Shown here piece by piece: positions 21,628 through 29,495 of a DNA stretch of 64,000 nt (positions are counted from its first letter, which is position 1; every line of letters begins with the position of its first letter). This DNA is from an uncultured Pelagibacteraceae bacterium (GTDB taxonomy: Bacteria; Pseudomonadota; Alphaproteobacteria; Pelagibacterales; Pelagibacteraceae). The stretch lies in NCBI GenBank assembly GCA_902537845.1, contig CACBDC010000003.1:1-64000 (forward strand), read 5' to 3'. The notes under the pieces are model-generated. The model was given only the letters and a program-made list of their open reading frames with translations, was not told the DNA's origin and ran no database searches. The translations under genes and the position numbers were made by a program.

Positions 21628-23043
21628 ATGATAAATAATTTAAATATATTACTTCCAGAAATTTTTTTAACTCTATCAATATTTTCTGTCTTGATGATTG
21701 GAGTGTTCATAAAAAATAGTTTTAATTTAATCTTTAACTTAAGTTCATTTATAATCTTATTAACAATCGCAATAATTTTGAACAGCTCAAATAATGTAGA
21801 AAAAATATTTTTAGAAAGTTTTACACGAGATGCTTTTTCAAATTTTTTTAAAATATTGATACTTATCTCAAGCTTATTTGTACTTAATTCATCAAAAAAT
21901 TTTATCTTAGATAAAAAATTGGCAAAATTTGAGTACCCAATAATTATATTACTTTCAATTTTAGGGATGTTTTTCATGGTAAGTTCTAATGATATAATTT
22001 TATTTTATTTAGGTTTAGAGTTACAATCTTTGTCATTATATATTTTAGCCTCTATTGATAGAGATAATTTAAAGTCATCTGAATCAGGCATAAAATATTT
22101 TGTATTGAGTGCTTTATCATCAGGATTATTACTTTACGGTTGCTCTTTATTATATGGATTTACTGGATCAACTAATTTTGATTTAATTGCAAACGAATTG
22201 GGTAAAGAAAATACTGGTGCAGTGTTTGCAATGGTATTTATTTTGGTTGGTCTTGCATTTAAAGTTTCAGCAGTTCCTTTTCATATGTGGACACCTGACG
22301 TGTATGAAGGAGCACCAACATCGATCACAAGTTATTTTGCAGTAGTCCCAAAAGTTGCTGGACTAGCAGTTTTAATTAAGTTTATGCTAATTCCTTTTTC
22401 AAAAATATTAATGGAGTGGCAAACTATAATTATTTTTATATCTATTGCTTCGATGATTTTAGGTGCAGTTGCTGCAATTGGACAAAAAAATGTGAAGAGA
22501 TTATTAGCTTATAGTTCAATAGGACACATAGGATACGCTTTGGCTGGCGTGGCAACGGGTGCGATCTCAGGTTATGAAAGCGCAATAGTTTATATTTCTA
22601 TTTATGTAGTTATGAATATTGGAGCTTTTTCATGTTTGTATTTATTAAAAAAAGATGGTGAGTATAAAGAAAATATCTCTGACTTATCTGGCATTTCTAA
22701 AAAACATCCAATGTTAGCTATTTCATTTTTAGTAATTTTATTTTCACTTGCAGGCATTCCACCGCTTGGAGGATTTTTTGCAAAATTTTATGTTTTTACC
22801 GCTGTTGTTGAACAAAAAATGTATACTTTAGCAATTATAGGATTGTTAACTACTGTAATATCAGCTTTCTATTATCTTAAAATAATTAAGACTATTTATT
22901 TTGATGATAGCGTTATAAGTTTTGATGTAACAAGAAATAAATTTGCCCAACTATCAATTTTTATAAGTTGTAGCATATTATTAACTTTTTTCTTATATCC
23001 TTCAGTTTTAAACAATGTGGTAGATACATTATTTTTAAATTAA
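21628..23043 (+). CDS. nuoN: NADH-quinone oxidoreductase subunit N
   Basis: Third antiporter-like subunit, 471 residues, last gene of the nuo operon. It shows the family pattern FYLGLELQSLSLYILAS with the conserved Glu and AFKVSAVPFHMWTPDVYEGA with Lys. PTSITSYFAVVPKVAG, KRLLAYSSIGHIGYAL and GIPPLGGFFAKFYVF follow. Its stop overlaps the start of birA by one base, so birA and the genes after it are probably on the same transcript. Confidence 0.98.
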   Translation: MINNLNILLPEIFLTLSIFSVLMIGVFIKNSFNLIFNLSSFIILLTIAIILNSSNNVEKIFLESFTRDAFSNFFKILILISSLFVLNSSKNFILDKKLAKFEYPIIILLSILGMFFMVSSNDIILFYLGLELQSLSLYILASIDRDNLKSSESGIKYFVLSALSSGLLLYGCSLLYGFTGSTNFDLIANELGKENTGAVFAMVFILVGLAFKVSAVPFHMWTPDVYEGAPTSITSYFAVVPKVAGLAVLIKFMLIPFSKILMEWQTIIIFISIASMILGAVAAIGQKNVKRLLAYSSIGHIGYALAGVATGAISGYESAIVYISIYVVMNIGAFSCLYLLKKDGEYKENISDLSGISKKHPMLAISFLVILFSLAGIPPLGGFFAKFYVFTAVVEQKMYTLAIIGLLTTVISAFYYLKIIKTIYFDDSVISFDVTRNKFAQLSIFISCSILLTFFLYPSVLNNVVDTLFLN

Positions 23044-23612
23044 TGAAATTAAGAACACTAAAATTTAAAAGTGTTAAAAGCACAAATGATATAGCTCATA
23101 AGCTGATAAAGAAAAAAAAAATTAGGCCCACAATAATCTTATCTGAGAAACAAACTAAAGGAAGAGGGACGATGGGAAAAAAATGGATTTCTAAAAAAGG
23201 AAATTTATTTTTGACCATTTTCTTTGATATGAATAAAAAAAAAGTAGATTTTAAGAAATTTGCAGTTTTAAATGCATACTTGTTAAAAAGTATTCTTGTT
23301 AAAAAATTCTCAAATAAAATAAAAATTAAATGGCCAAATGACTTATTATTTGAAGGAAAAAAAATTTGCGGAATTTTACAAGAAACTGTCATTAATGCGG
23401 AAAAAAAGTTTTTAATAATAGGAATAGGAATAAATACTAACTTAGAACCAAAAAATAACAGTTTTTTGTCTACTTCTTTGAAACATATTACAAAAAAAAA
23501 TGTAGATAATAAAAAACTATTTATTATGATTAAAAAAAGTTATGAGAAGTTTTTACTTAAAACAAATCGAAATACATTTTTGGAGCTAAAAAAATTCACT
23601 AAAAAATTATGA
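23043..23612 (+). CDS. birA: Biotin--protein ligase, catalytic domain only
   Basis: Attaches biotin to carboxylase carrier proteins. At 189 residues it contains the ligase core: KSTNDIAH near the N terminus, the GRGTMGKKW adenylate loop (about 40-48), and KWPNDL at 96-101 followed by KKICGILQE. It lacks the N-terminal winged-helix DNA-binding domain of the enterobacterial repressor form, and the C-terminal SH3-like domain is absent or minimal. It should therefore be an enzyme without regulator function. The place after nuoN and before coaX is usual in alphaproteobacteria. It overlaps coaX by 4 bases. Confidence 0.92.
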   Translation: MKLRTLKFKSVKSTNDIAHKLIKKKKIRPTIILSEKQTKGRGTMGKKWISKKGNLFLTIFFDMNKKKVDFKKFAVLNAYLLKSILVKKFSNKIKIKWPNDLLFEGKKICGILQETVINAEKKFLIIGIGINTNLEPKNNSFLSTSLKHITKKNVDNKKLFIMIKKSYEKFLLKTNRNTFLELKKFTKKL

Positions 23613-24355
23613 AGTTTTTAATTGGTGACATAGGCAATACTTCGACCAAGATATGTGTTTTAAATGATGATTTTAAAATTTTAAGATCATATAATTTTGA
23701 AACCATTAAGATGTTAAAAGGTAATCTTATAAAAACTATTATTAGAAAAAATATTAATAAAGGTCTAAATCCAATATTTTTATTTTCAAGTGTAGTTCCA
23801 AAAGTTTTTTTAAATATCAAAAAGAGTTTTAAGTTTTCCAAATATAAAGTTTTAGAGATAAAGAATTTAAACTTGAATAGAGTAATAAAAATAAATGTAA
23901 AAAATAAAAATGAATTAGGTTCAGATCGAATTGCAAATGCAATAGGTGCAAAAAAATTAAAAAATTGTCTAGTTTTAGATTTTGGAACAGCAACAACATT
24001 TGATGTTATTAAAAATGGCACATACGAGGGTGGTGTAATTGCACCGGGTGTTAAGCTCTCTATAAAAAATTTAAGCCAAGCCAGTGCTTTACTTCCTTTA
24101 ATTAATTTAAGTCCTAATCAAAAAAAAATTGGTAAAAATACTAAAGAAGCTCTAAACGCAGGATTTGTTTGGGGATATGAAGGGTTAATAAATAATATTG
24201 TTGATAAAATAATTTCAAAAAATAAAAAAAAATTTAAGATTATATTAACTGGTGGTTATGCAAATTTTTTTAAAAAAATGATCAAAAAGACTGCTGCAGT
24301 TGATCAAGATATAACTATAAAAGGTATAGCATATGCTTATAAAGAATTAATATGA
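23609..24355 (+). CDS. coaX: Type III pantothenate kinase
   Basis: First step of coenzyme A synthesis, phosphorylating pantothenate. It has 248 residues in an ASKHA fold. The phosphate-1 motif is GDIGNTSTK at 6-14. NELGSDRIANAIGA and the phosphate-2 motif LDFGTATTFDV follow, then GGVIAPGV. A late glycine-rich ILTGGYA closes the ATP site. The protein is unusually rich in lysine and isoleucine, as are its neighbours. It is coupled to birA and to the RNase J gene by 4-base overlaps. Confidence 0.95.
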   Translation: MKFLIGDIGNTSTKICVLNDDFKILRSYNFETIKMLKGNLIKTIIRKNINKGLNPIFLFSSVVPKVFLNIKKSFKFSKYKVLEIKNLNLNRVIKINVKNKNELGSDRIANAIGAKKLKNCLVLDFGTATTFDVIKNGTYEGGVIAPGVKLSIKNLSQASALLPLINLSPNQKKIGKNTKEALNAGFVWGYEGLINNIVDKIISKNKKKFKIILTGGYANFFKKMIKKTAAVDQDITIKGIAYAYKELI

Positions 24356-24726
24356 GTAAAGAGGAACTACTTTTTTGCCCTTTAGGTGGGTCGGGAGAAA
24401 TAGGCATGAATATGAATCTATATGCTTACGGTAAAGAGGACAATCAAAAATGGATAATTGTTGATCTAGGTGTTACATTTGCAGACGACTCTATTCCCGG
24501 AGTCGATTTAATTATGCCAGACCCTGGTTTTATAATCGATAAAAAAGATGATTTGTTAGGTATCGTTTTAACGCATGCTCATGAAGATCACATCGGTGCC
24601 GTAGCACATATTTGGCCAGATTTAAAATGTAAGTTGTATGCTACGCCATTTACTGCAGCATTAATAACTGAAAAATTTAAAGAAAAAAAAATTGATATTT
24701 CTTCTTTCTTAAAATTGTACCATTAA
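24352..24726 (+). CDS. rnj: Ribonuclease J, N-terminal part (frame broken)
   Basis: This is the first part of an RNase J-type metallo-beta-lactamase RNase, which processes and degrades mRNA from the 5' end. It shows LGGSGEIGMNMNLY and VDLGVTFADDSIPGVDLI. The metal motif HAHEDH is at residues 75-80, in LTHAHEDHIGAV. The frame ends early at 724-726 of the 24-kb region (24724-24726) after SSFLK. The family sequence then continues in the frame one base back, starting at about 24714. One extra A in the A-run 24711-24714 would join the two parts. See the companion entry and the finding. Confidence 0.85.
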   Translation: MSKEELLFCPLGGSGEIGMNMNLYAYGKEDNQKWIIVDLGVTFADDSIPGVDLIMPDPGFIIDKKDDLLGIVLTHAHEDHIGAVAHIWPDLKCKLYATPFTAALITEKFKEKKIDISSFLKLYH

Positions 24727-26012
24727 ATAGTAAAATTAAATTAGGAGATTTTGAAATAGATTTTGTCACTCTCACACATTCAATTTTAGAGCCTAATGGA
24801 TTAAGCATTAAAACACCTTTGGGAACAATCTTGCATACCGGAGACTGGAAAATAGATCCAAATCCATTAATTGGAAATAAAATTGACCAAGATAAATTAA
24901 AAAAAATTGGTGATGAAGGTGTATCCGCAATGATATGTGACTCAACCAACATATTTAGCCCTGGAAGAGCGGGATCAGAGTCTGATGTAAGAGATAGTTT
25001 GTTACGTATAATGGAATTAAAAACTAAAAGAATTCTAGTTACTTCATTTGCTTCAAACGTGGCTCGAATGGAGTCAATTTTTTATTGTGCTCAAAAAACA
25101 GGCAGGGCCATCTGTTTGGTAGGCAGATCAATGCACAGAATATTTAAAGCTGCCAAAAAGTGTGGTTATTTAAAAGGATTAATTGATCCAATTGAACCAA
25201 GGGAGGCAAAAAAAGTTGCAAAAAATAAAATTCTTTATTTAGCAACTGGCAGTCAAGGTGAGCCAATGGGAGCAATGAATAGAATTGTTAACGGTTCACA
25301 TCAAGATGTGTTTTTAGAAGAAGGTGATTGCGTAATTTTTTCATCTAAAATTATTCCTGGAAATGAAAAAAAACTTTACAATTTACAAAATCAAATAGTC
25401 AGAAATAATATTGAAATTATAAGTGAGGAAAATGCTTTTGTTCACGTATCCGGTCATCCCAATAGAGATGATTTAAAAGATATGTATAAATGGGTAAAAC
25501 CAAAAAGTGTTATTCCGGTACATGGTGAGCATAGACATATGCAAGAACATGTGAATTTTGCTAAAGAAATGCAAGTACCAAAAACGTTATTGATTGAAAA
25601 TGGAGATATAATTAAACTTTTACCTGGAGATGCTCCTAAAGTAGTTGATAAAGCCCCATCAGGAAGAGTTTATTTAGACGGTAGTATCAACGTTGAAACA
25701 GATGCTCAATCAATTAAAGATAGAAAAAATTTATCAATTAATGGATATCTGGAAATTACACTTTTAGTGTCTAATAACGGAAAAATAAAAAAACCAATTA
25801 TTTCATTCAGAGGCATTCCTGAAAAAGAAAATTCCGATCATTTTATTTTTGATATGGAGGATGAAATTTTAAATATTTGTAGAACTTTTTCTTTAGACAA
25901 TAAAAATCAACAAAAAAATTTAATAGAGACTATTAAACAAAATTGCAGAAGAATCGTTAGAGAAAAAACTGGAAAAAAACCTTTCACAAACATAAATATA
26001 GCGAGAATCTAG
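24714..26012 (+). CDS. rnj: Ribonuclease J, C-terminal part (frame broken)
   Basis: This continues the RNase J sequence in a different frame from 24714, beginning IVPLNSKIKLGDFEIDFVTL. It includes LTHSILEPNGLSIKTPLG, LHTGDWKIDPNPL and MICDSTNIFSPGRAGSE. The C-terminal catalytic motifs FVHVSGHPNRDDL and SVIPVHGEHRHM follow. The first in-frame ATG is at 24819, too far in to be a natural start since it would drop conserved beta-lactamase sequence. The two parts together would give about 553 residues, the normal length. The lesion may be real, a sequencing error in a homopolymer, or less likely programmed. The stop overlaps the GTG of the next gene. Confidence 0.85.
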   Translation: MVPLNSKIKLGDFEIDFVTLTHSILEPNGLSIKTPLGTILHTGDWKIDPNPLIGNKIDQDKLKKIGDEGVSAMICDSTNIFSPGRAGSESDVRDSLLRIMELKTKRILVTSFASNVARMESIFYCAQKTGRAICLVGRSMHRIFKAAKKCGYLKGLIDPIEPREAKKVAKNKILYLATGSQGEPMGAMNRIVNGSHQDVFLEEGDCVIFSSKIIPGNEKKLYNLQNQIVRNNIEIISEENAFVHVSGHPNRDDLKDMYKWVKPKSVIPVHGEHRHMQEHVNFAKEMQVPKTLLIENGDIIKLLPGDAPKVVDKAPSGRVYLDGSINVETDAQSIKDRKNLSINGYLEITLLVSNNGKIKKPIISFRGIPEKENSDHFIFDMEDEILNICRTFSLDNKNQQKNLIETIKQNCRRIVREKTGKKPFTNINIARI

Positions 26013-26266
26013 TGGGTATAACTGGTTCAATTATAGTTTATGTATTAATTTGGTGGATAATTTTCTTTTCGGTATTACCAGTAGGAATTCAATCAAATAA
26101 AGAAAAATTTAAAGAAAGCATAGAGGGAGTTGACCCTGGAGCCCCTAATAATCCTAAAATAGCTAAAAAATTTTTAATTACTACGATAATCACTTCAATA
26201 ATTTTTATTGTAATATATTATCTAGTTGAATTTGATTTGTTAAATTTAAGAAAATATTTGCAATAA
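26012..26266 (+). CDS. DUF1467 family small membrane protein
   Basis: An 84-residue protein with two membrane segments (about 6-25 and 51-72). It carries the DUF1467 pattern: a first helix ending WWIIFFSVLPVGIQS, a polar loop with GVDPGAPNNPKIAKKFL, then the second helix. The family is widespread in alphaproteobacteria between the RNase J and proS genes, and its function is unknown. The start is a GTG that shares one base with the RNase J stop; no ATG lies nearby. It ends one base before proS. Confidence 0.85.
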   Translation: MGITGSIIVYVLIWWIIFFSVLPVGIQSNKEKFKESIEGVDPGAPNNPKIAKKFLITTIITSIIFIVIYYLVEFDLLNLRKYLQ

Positions 26267-26267
26267 A

Positions 26268-27581
26268 ATGTACCTATCAAAATTATTTATTCCAATAACT
26301 AAAGATTTACCTGCAGAGGCTAAGATTAAGTCTCACCAATTAATGTTGCAAACTGGAATGATTAGACAATCTTCAGCAGGCATTTACTCTTGGTTACCAT
26401 TAGGATTTAAAATCATGAAAAAAATTGAGCAAATAGTAAGAGAGGAACAAAATTCTATTGGAGCTCAAGAGATGTTAATGCCAACTATTCAATCAGCTGA
26501 AATCTGGAAAGAAAGTGGTAGGTATGATGATTATGGTGAGGAGATGTTAAGAATTAAAGATAGGCAAGGAAGAGAAATACTTTATGGACCTACTAATGAA
26601 GAATTAATTACAGATGTTTTTAGATCAAGCGTTAAATCATATAAATCTCTTCCGCAAATCCTTTATCATATACAATGGAAGTTTAGAGATGAGATCAGGC
26701 CAAGATTTGGAGTAATGAGGTGCAAAGAATTTTTCATGAAAGATGCTTACTCATTTGATTTGACAGATGATGATGCAAAAAAATCTTATAATAAAATGTT
26801 TTTTTCTTATTTAAAAACTTTTAAAAGATTAGGCTTGAAAGCTATTCCAATGGCCGCAGATACAGGCCCGATCGGTGGAGATCTTTCTCACGAATTTATA
26901 ATTTTAGCAGAAACTGGCGAGAGCCAAATATTTGCAGATAAAAGGATATTTGAGATAAATTTAGATAAATATGATTTTACCGAAGAATCCCTCTCCAAAA
27001 TGAGAAAAGATTTTACAGATGTATATGCAGTAACAGATGAAAAATTTAATGAAAAACAATTTAATTCAGAAGTTGATAAAAAAAATCAGATTAAAACAAA
27101 AGGTATAGAAGTAGGACATATTTTTTATTTTGGTGATAAATACTCAAAACCAATGAATTGTTTAATTGATGATAAAAGTGGAAAGAAAATTTCTGTAAAA
27201 ATGGGATCTTATGGTATTGGAGTTTCTAGACTTGTAGGCGCTGCAATTGAGGCAAACTATAATAATGGTATTATGAAATGGCCAAAGCAAATCTCACCAT
27301 TTGAAGTAGTAATCATTCCAAGTATAAGCAAAAACAACAAAGAAAACTTGCAAAAAGCTGAAAAAATTTATCAAGAATTAAAAAAACAAAATATTGACGT
27401 ATTGTTGGATGATGTTGATGAGAATATGTCAAATAAATTTAAAAAACATGACTTAATAGGTGTTCCTTTCCAAATAATCATTGGATCAAAATCTGAAAAA
27501 AATAAATTTGAGTTCAAAGAGTTAAATTCTGAAAGTGAGTTGTTAAGTCTAGAAGATATTAAATCTAAACTTAAAAGATAA
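26268..27581 (+). CDS. proS: Prolyl-tRNA synthetase, short form
   Basis: Charges tRNA-Pro. Its 437 residues show the class II core: QLMLQTGMIRQSSAGIYSWL at the N terminus, motif 2 around FRDEIRPRFGVMRCKEFFMKD-type sequence (RFGVMRCKEFFMKDAYSF) and motif 3 around GSYGIGVSRLVGA. A C-terminal anticodon-binding domain spans about 340-437. The large editing domain inserted in the enterobacterial enzyme (about 570 residues) is missing, as is normal for alphaproteobacteria. The mischarged alanine problem would then need a separate deacylase, which is not in this window. Confidence 0.97.
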   Translation: MYLSKLFIPITKDLPAEAKIKSHQLMLQTGMIRQSSAGIYSWLPLGFKIMKKIEQIVREEQNSIGAQEMLMPTIQSAEIWKESGRYDDYGEEMLRIKDRQGREILYGPTNEELITDVFRSSVKSYKSLPQILYHIQWKFRDEIRPRFGVMRCKEFFMKDAYSFDLTDDDAKKSYNKMFFSYLKTFKRLGLKAIPMAADTGPIGGDLSHEFIILAETGESQIFADKRIFEINLDKYDFTEESLSKMRKDFTDVYAVTDEKFNEKQFNSEVDKKNQIKTKGIEVGHIFYFGDKYSKPMNCLIDDKSGKKISVKMGSYGIGVSRLVGAAIEANYNNGIMKWPKQISPFEVVIIPSISKNNKENLQKAEKIYQELKKQNIDVLLDDVDENMSNKFKKHDLIGVPFQIIIGSKSEKNKFEFKELNSESELLSLEDIKSKLKR

Positions 27582-27586
27582 TTAAA

Positions 27587-28819
27587 TTGTTCACAAAAGT
27601 AGAAAGACTAATTTCATCAAGAAATCTAAGACCTAAAAAAAAAGAAGGTTTTTTAAAAATAATTTCTATTTTTTCTTTTTTAGGAATTATGCTTGGTGTT
27701 TCAATTTTAATCATTGTCATGTCAGTAATGAATGGCTTTAAAAATGATTTAACAAAAAAAATTTTAGGTTTAAATCCTCATGTTGTCATACAACCAAATA
27801 GCTATATTATTAACGAAAAATTTATCAATCAATTAAGTAAAAAATTTACAAATATAACCTTTAGTAAAACTTACTCCGGAGAAGGTATTGTAATAAGCGA
27901 TGATAAAGCTAAAGGACTAATTATTAAGGGTGTTGATAAAAACGAAAAAAGAACATTAGAATTTTTAAAAAAAAATTTAATAACTGGAAGTATCAAAAAT
28001 TTTCAGAAGAATTACGTTTTTATTGGAACTGAACTTGCATTTAACTTAAATCTAGAGGAGGGAGACTCAATCAATCTCATGTCGTCAGCTTTTGTTGCTA
28101 CCCCTTTTGGAAGTATACCTAAACAAGAAAATTTCAAAATAGGTGGTACATTTAATACTGGCTTCTTAGAATTTGATCAAAATATAATATTTTTAAATAT
28201 AGATGATGCTTTATCGATTTTTGATAAAAATTTTTCTGACCGAAATATTGAAATTTATTTAAAAGATCCTTTAGATGCTGAAAAATTAAAAGTTCAAATT
28301 CAATCAATTAATCCTAATTATTTTGTTTATACTTGGACAGATTTGAATAAATCTTTTTTTAGCGCTCTTAAAGTGGAGAGAAACGTTATGTTTATTATCT
28401 TAACATTAATAATCATAGTAGCAGCATTCAATATAATTTCCGGGTTAACAATTTTAATAAAAAATAAAACAAAAGAAATTGCAATTTTAAAAACGTTAGG
28501 TCTTAATAATTCCTCAATTAAAAAGTCTTTCTTTTTGACAGGTTTTTCAATAGGTTTTTTTGCTACGCTAACTGGAATAATTTTAGGAATTATATTTTCA
28601 CTAAATATTGAAAAATTAAGGGTTTTTTTATCTTTAGTATTTAATTTAGAAATATTTCCTCCAGATATATATTTTTTAGAAAAACTTCCAAGTGAAATTA
28701 ATTTAAATTCAGTATTAATAATTTTTATTTTATCATTAGCAGTTTCAGCAGTAGCTTCATATATACCAGCAAGAAATATTTCAAAAATGAGAACTTTTAG
28801 AGCCTTACAGTATGAATAA
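27587..28819 (+). CDS. lolC: Lipoprotein-releasing ABC transporter permease (LolC/LolE family)
   Basis: Inner-membrane permease that, with LolD, releases outer-membrane lipoproteins to the carrier LolA. The 410 residues have the family layout: one membrane helix at about 25-48 after the LRPKKKEGF motif, and a large periplasmic domain. Three helices follow at about 265-290, 318-340 and 375-395, and the C terminus has PARNISKMRTFRALQYE. The start is a TTG at 27587, chosen because FTKVERLISSRNLRPKKKEG matches the family N terminus and no ATG is close. Only one permease gene is present, so it may act as a homodimer (LolF-like). Confidence 0.93.
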   Translation: MFTKVERLISSRNLRPKKKEGFLKIISIFSFLGIMLGVSILIIVMSVMNGFKNDLTKKILGLNPHVVIQPNSYIINEKFINQLSKKFTNITFSKTYSGEGIVISDDKAKGLIIKGVDKNEKRTLEFLKKNLITGSIKNFQKNYVFIGTELAFNLNLEEGDSINLMSSAFVATPFGSIPKQENFKIGGTFNTGFLEFDQNIIFLNIDDALSIFDKNFSDRNIEIYLKDPLDAEKLKVQIQSINPNYFVYTWTDLNKSFFSALKVERNVMFIILTLIIIVAAFNIISGLTILIKNKTKEIAILKTLGLNNSSIKKSFFLTGFSIGFFATLTGIILGIIFSLNIEKLRVFLSLVFNLEIFPPDIYFLEKLPSEINLNSVLIIFILSLAVSAVASYIPARNISKMRTFRALQYE

Positions 28820-29495
28820 AACTTTATTAGAGACAATTAATCTAAAAAAAACTTATCAACATATTAATGGCAACGTAACGCTCTTCAATAATTTAAACAT
28901 AAAAATCAACCATGGTGATTTGGTCGCTTTAATAGGCCCATCTGGTTCTGGAAAATCCTCGTTACTTCACCTCTTTGCTTTGTTAGATGATCCAACAAAA
29001 GGAGATATTAAATTAAATAATAGAATTATCAAAAATTTAAGCGATGAAAAAAAAGATGAAATAAGAAGAAAAAATATTTCAATTATTTTTCAAGATAATA
29101 ATTTATTATCCGATTTTACAGCTATAGAAAATGTAATGATGCCCTTACTGATTAGAGGAGATAGTGAAGAATTAGCAAAAAATAAAGCTCAAACAATTCT
29201 TAAAGCAGTCAAAATTCTTAACAGATCAAACCATTTCCCCAATGAACTTTCAGGAGGTGAGCAACAAAGAGTAGCAATAGCTAGAGCGCTAATTGCAGAA
29301 ACGAGTTTAATATTAGCAGATGAGCCCACTGGAAATTTAGATTTTAATACTTCAAAAGAAATATTTTCATATTTTTTAAAATTAAAAAAATTAAAAAAAA
29401 CAATAATCTTTGCAACTCATAATAGAGAACTTGCTAACAGGGCTGATTACAAGTTGTTTATTTCTAATGGTGTTATAAAACGAGTTAATGCCTAA
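28812..29495 (+). CDS. lolD: Lipoprotein-releasing ABC transporter ATPase LolD
   Basis: ATPase partner of the preceding permease. In 227 residues it has Walker A GPSGSGKSS at 42-50, the Q-loop in IIFQDNNLLSDFTAIENV and the ABC signature LSGGEQQRVAIARAL. Walker B LILADEPTGNLD and the switch His in FATHNRELA follow. It overlaps lolC by 8 bases and dnaE by 8 bases. The order lolC-lolD-dnaE is typical of alphaproteobacteria. Confidence 0.95.
   Translation: MNKTLLETINLKKTYQHINGNVTLFNNLNIKINHGDLVALIGPSGSGKSSLLHLFALLDDPTKGDIKLNNRIIKNLSDEKKDEIRRKNISIIFQDNNLLSDFTAIENVMMPLLIRGDSEELAKNKAQTILKAVKILNRSNHFPNELSGGEQQRVAIARALIAETSLILADEPTGNLDFNTSKEIFSYFLKLKKLKKTIIFATHNRELANRADYKLFISNGVIKRVNA

Noticed and set aside
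23096..24021. Minus-strand ORFs opposite birA and coaX (98 and 140 residues)
   Set aside because: They lie inside recognised enzymes and are Phe/Leu-rich because lysine- and asparagine-rich codons read backward, so they are shadows.
24705..24726. A classical -1 programmed frameshift site in the RNase J gene
   Set aside because: CTTAAAA lets the second tRNA re-pair well but not the first, I saw no clear stimulatory hairpin just downstream, and RNase J is not a known frameshifting gene. A base loss or error is simpler.
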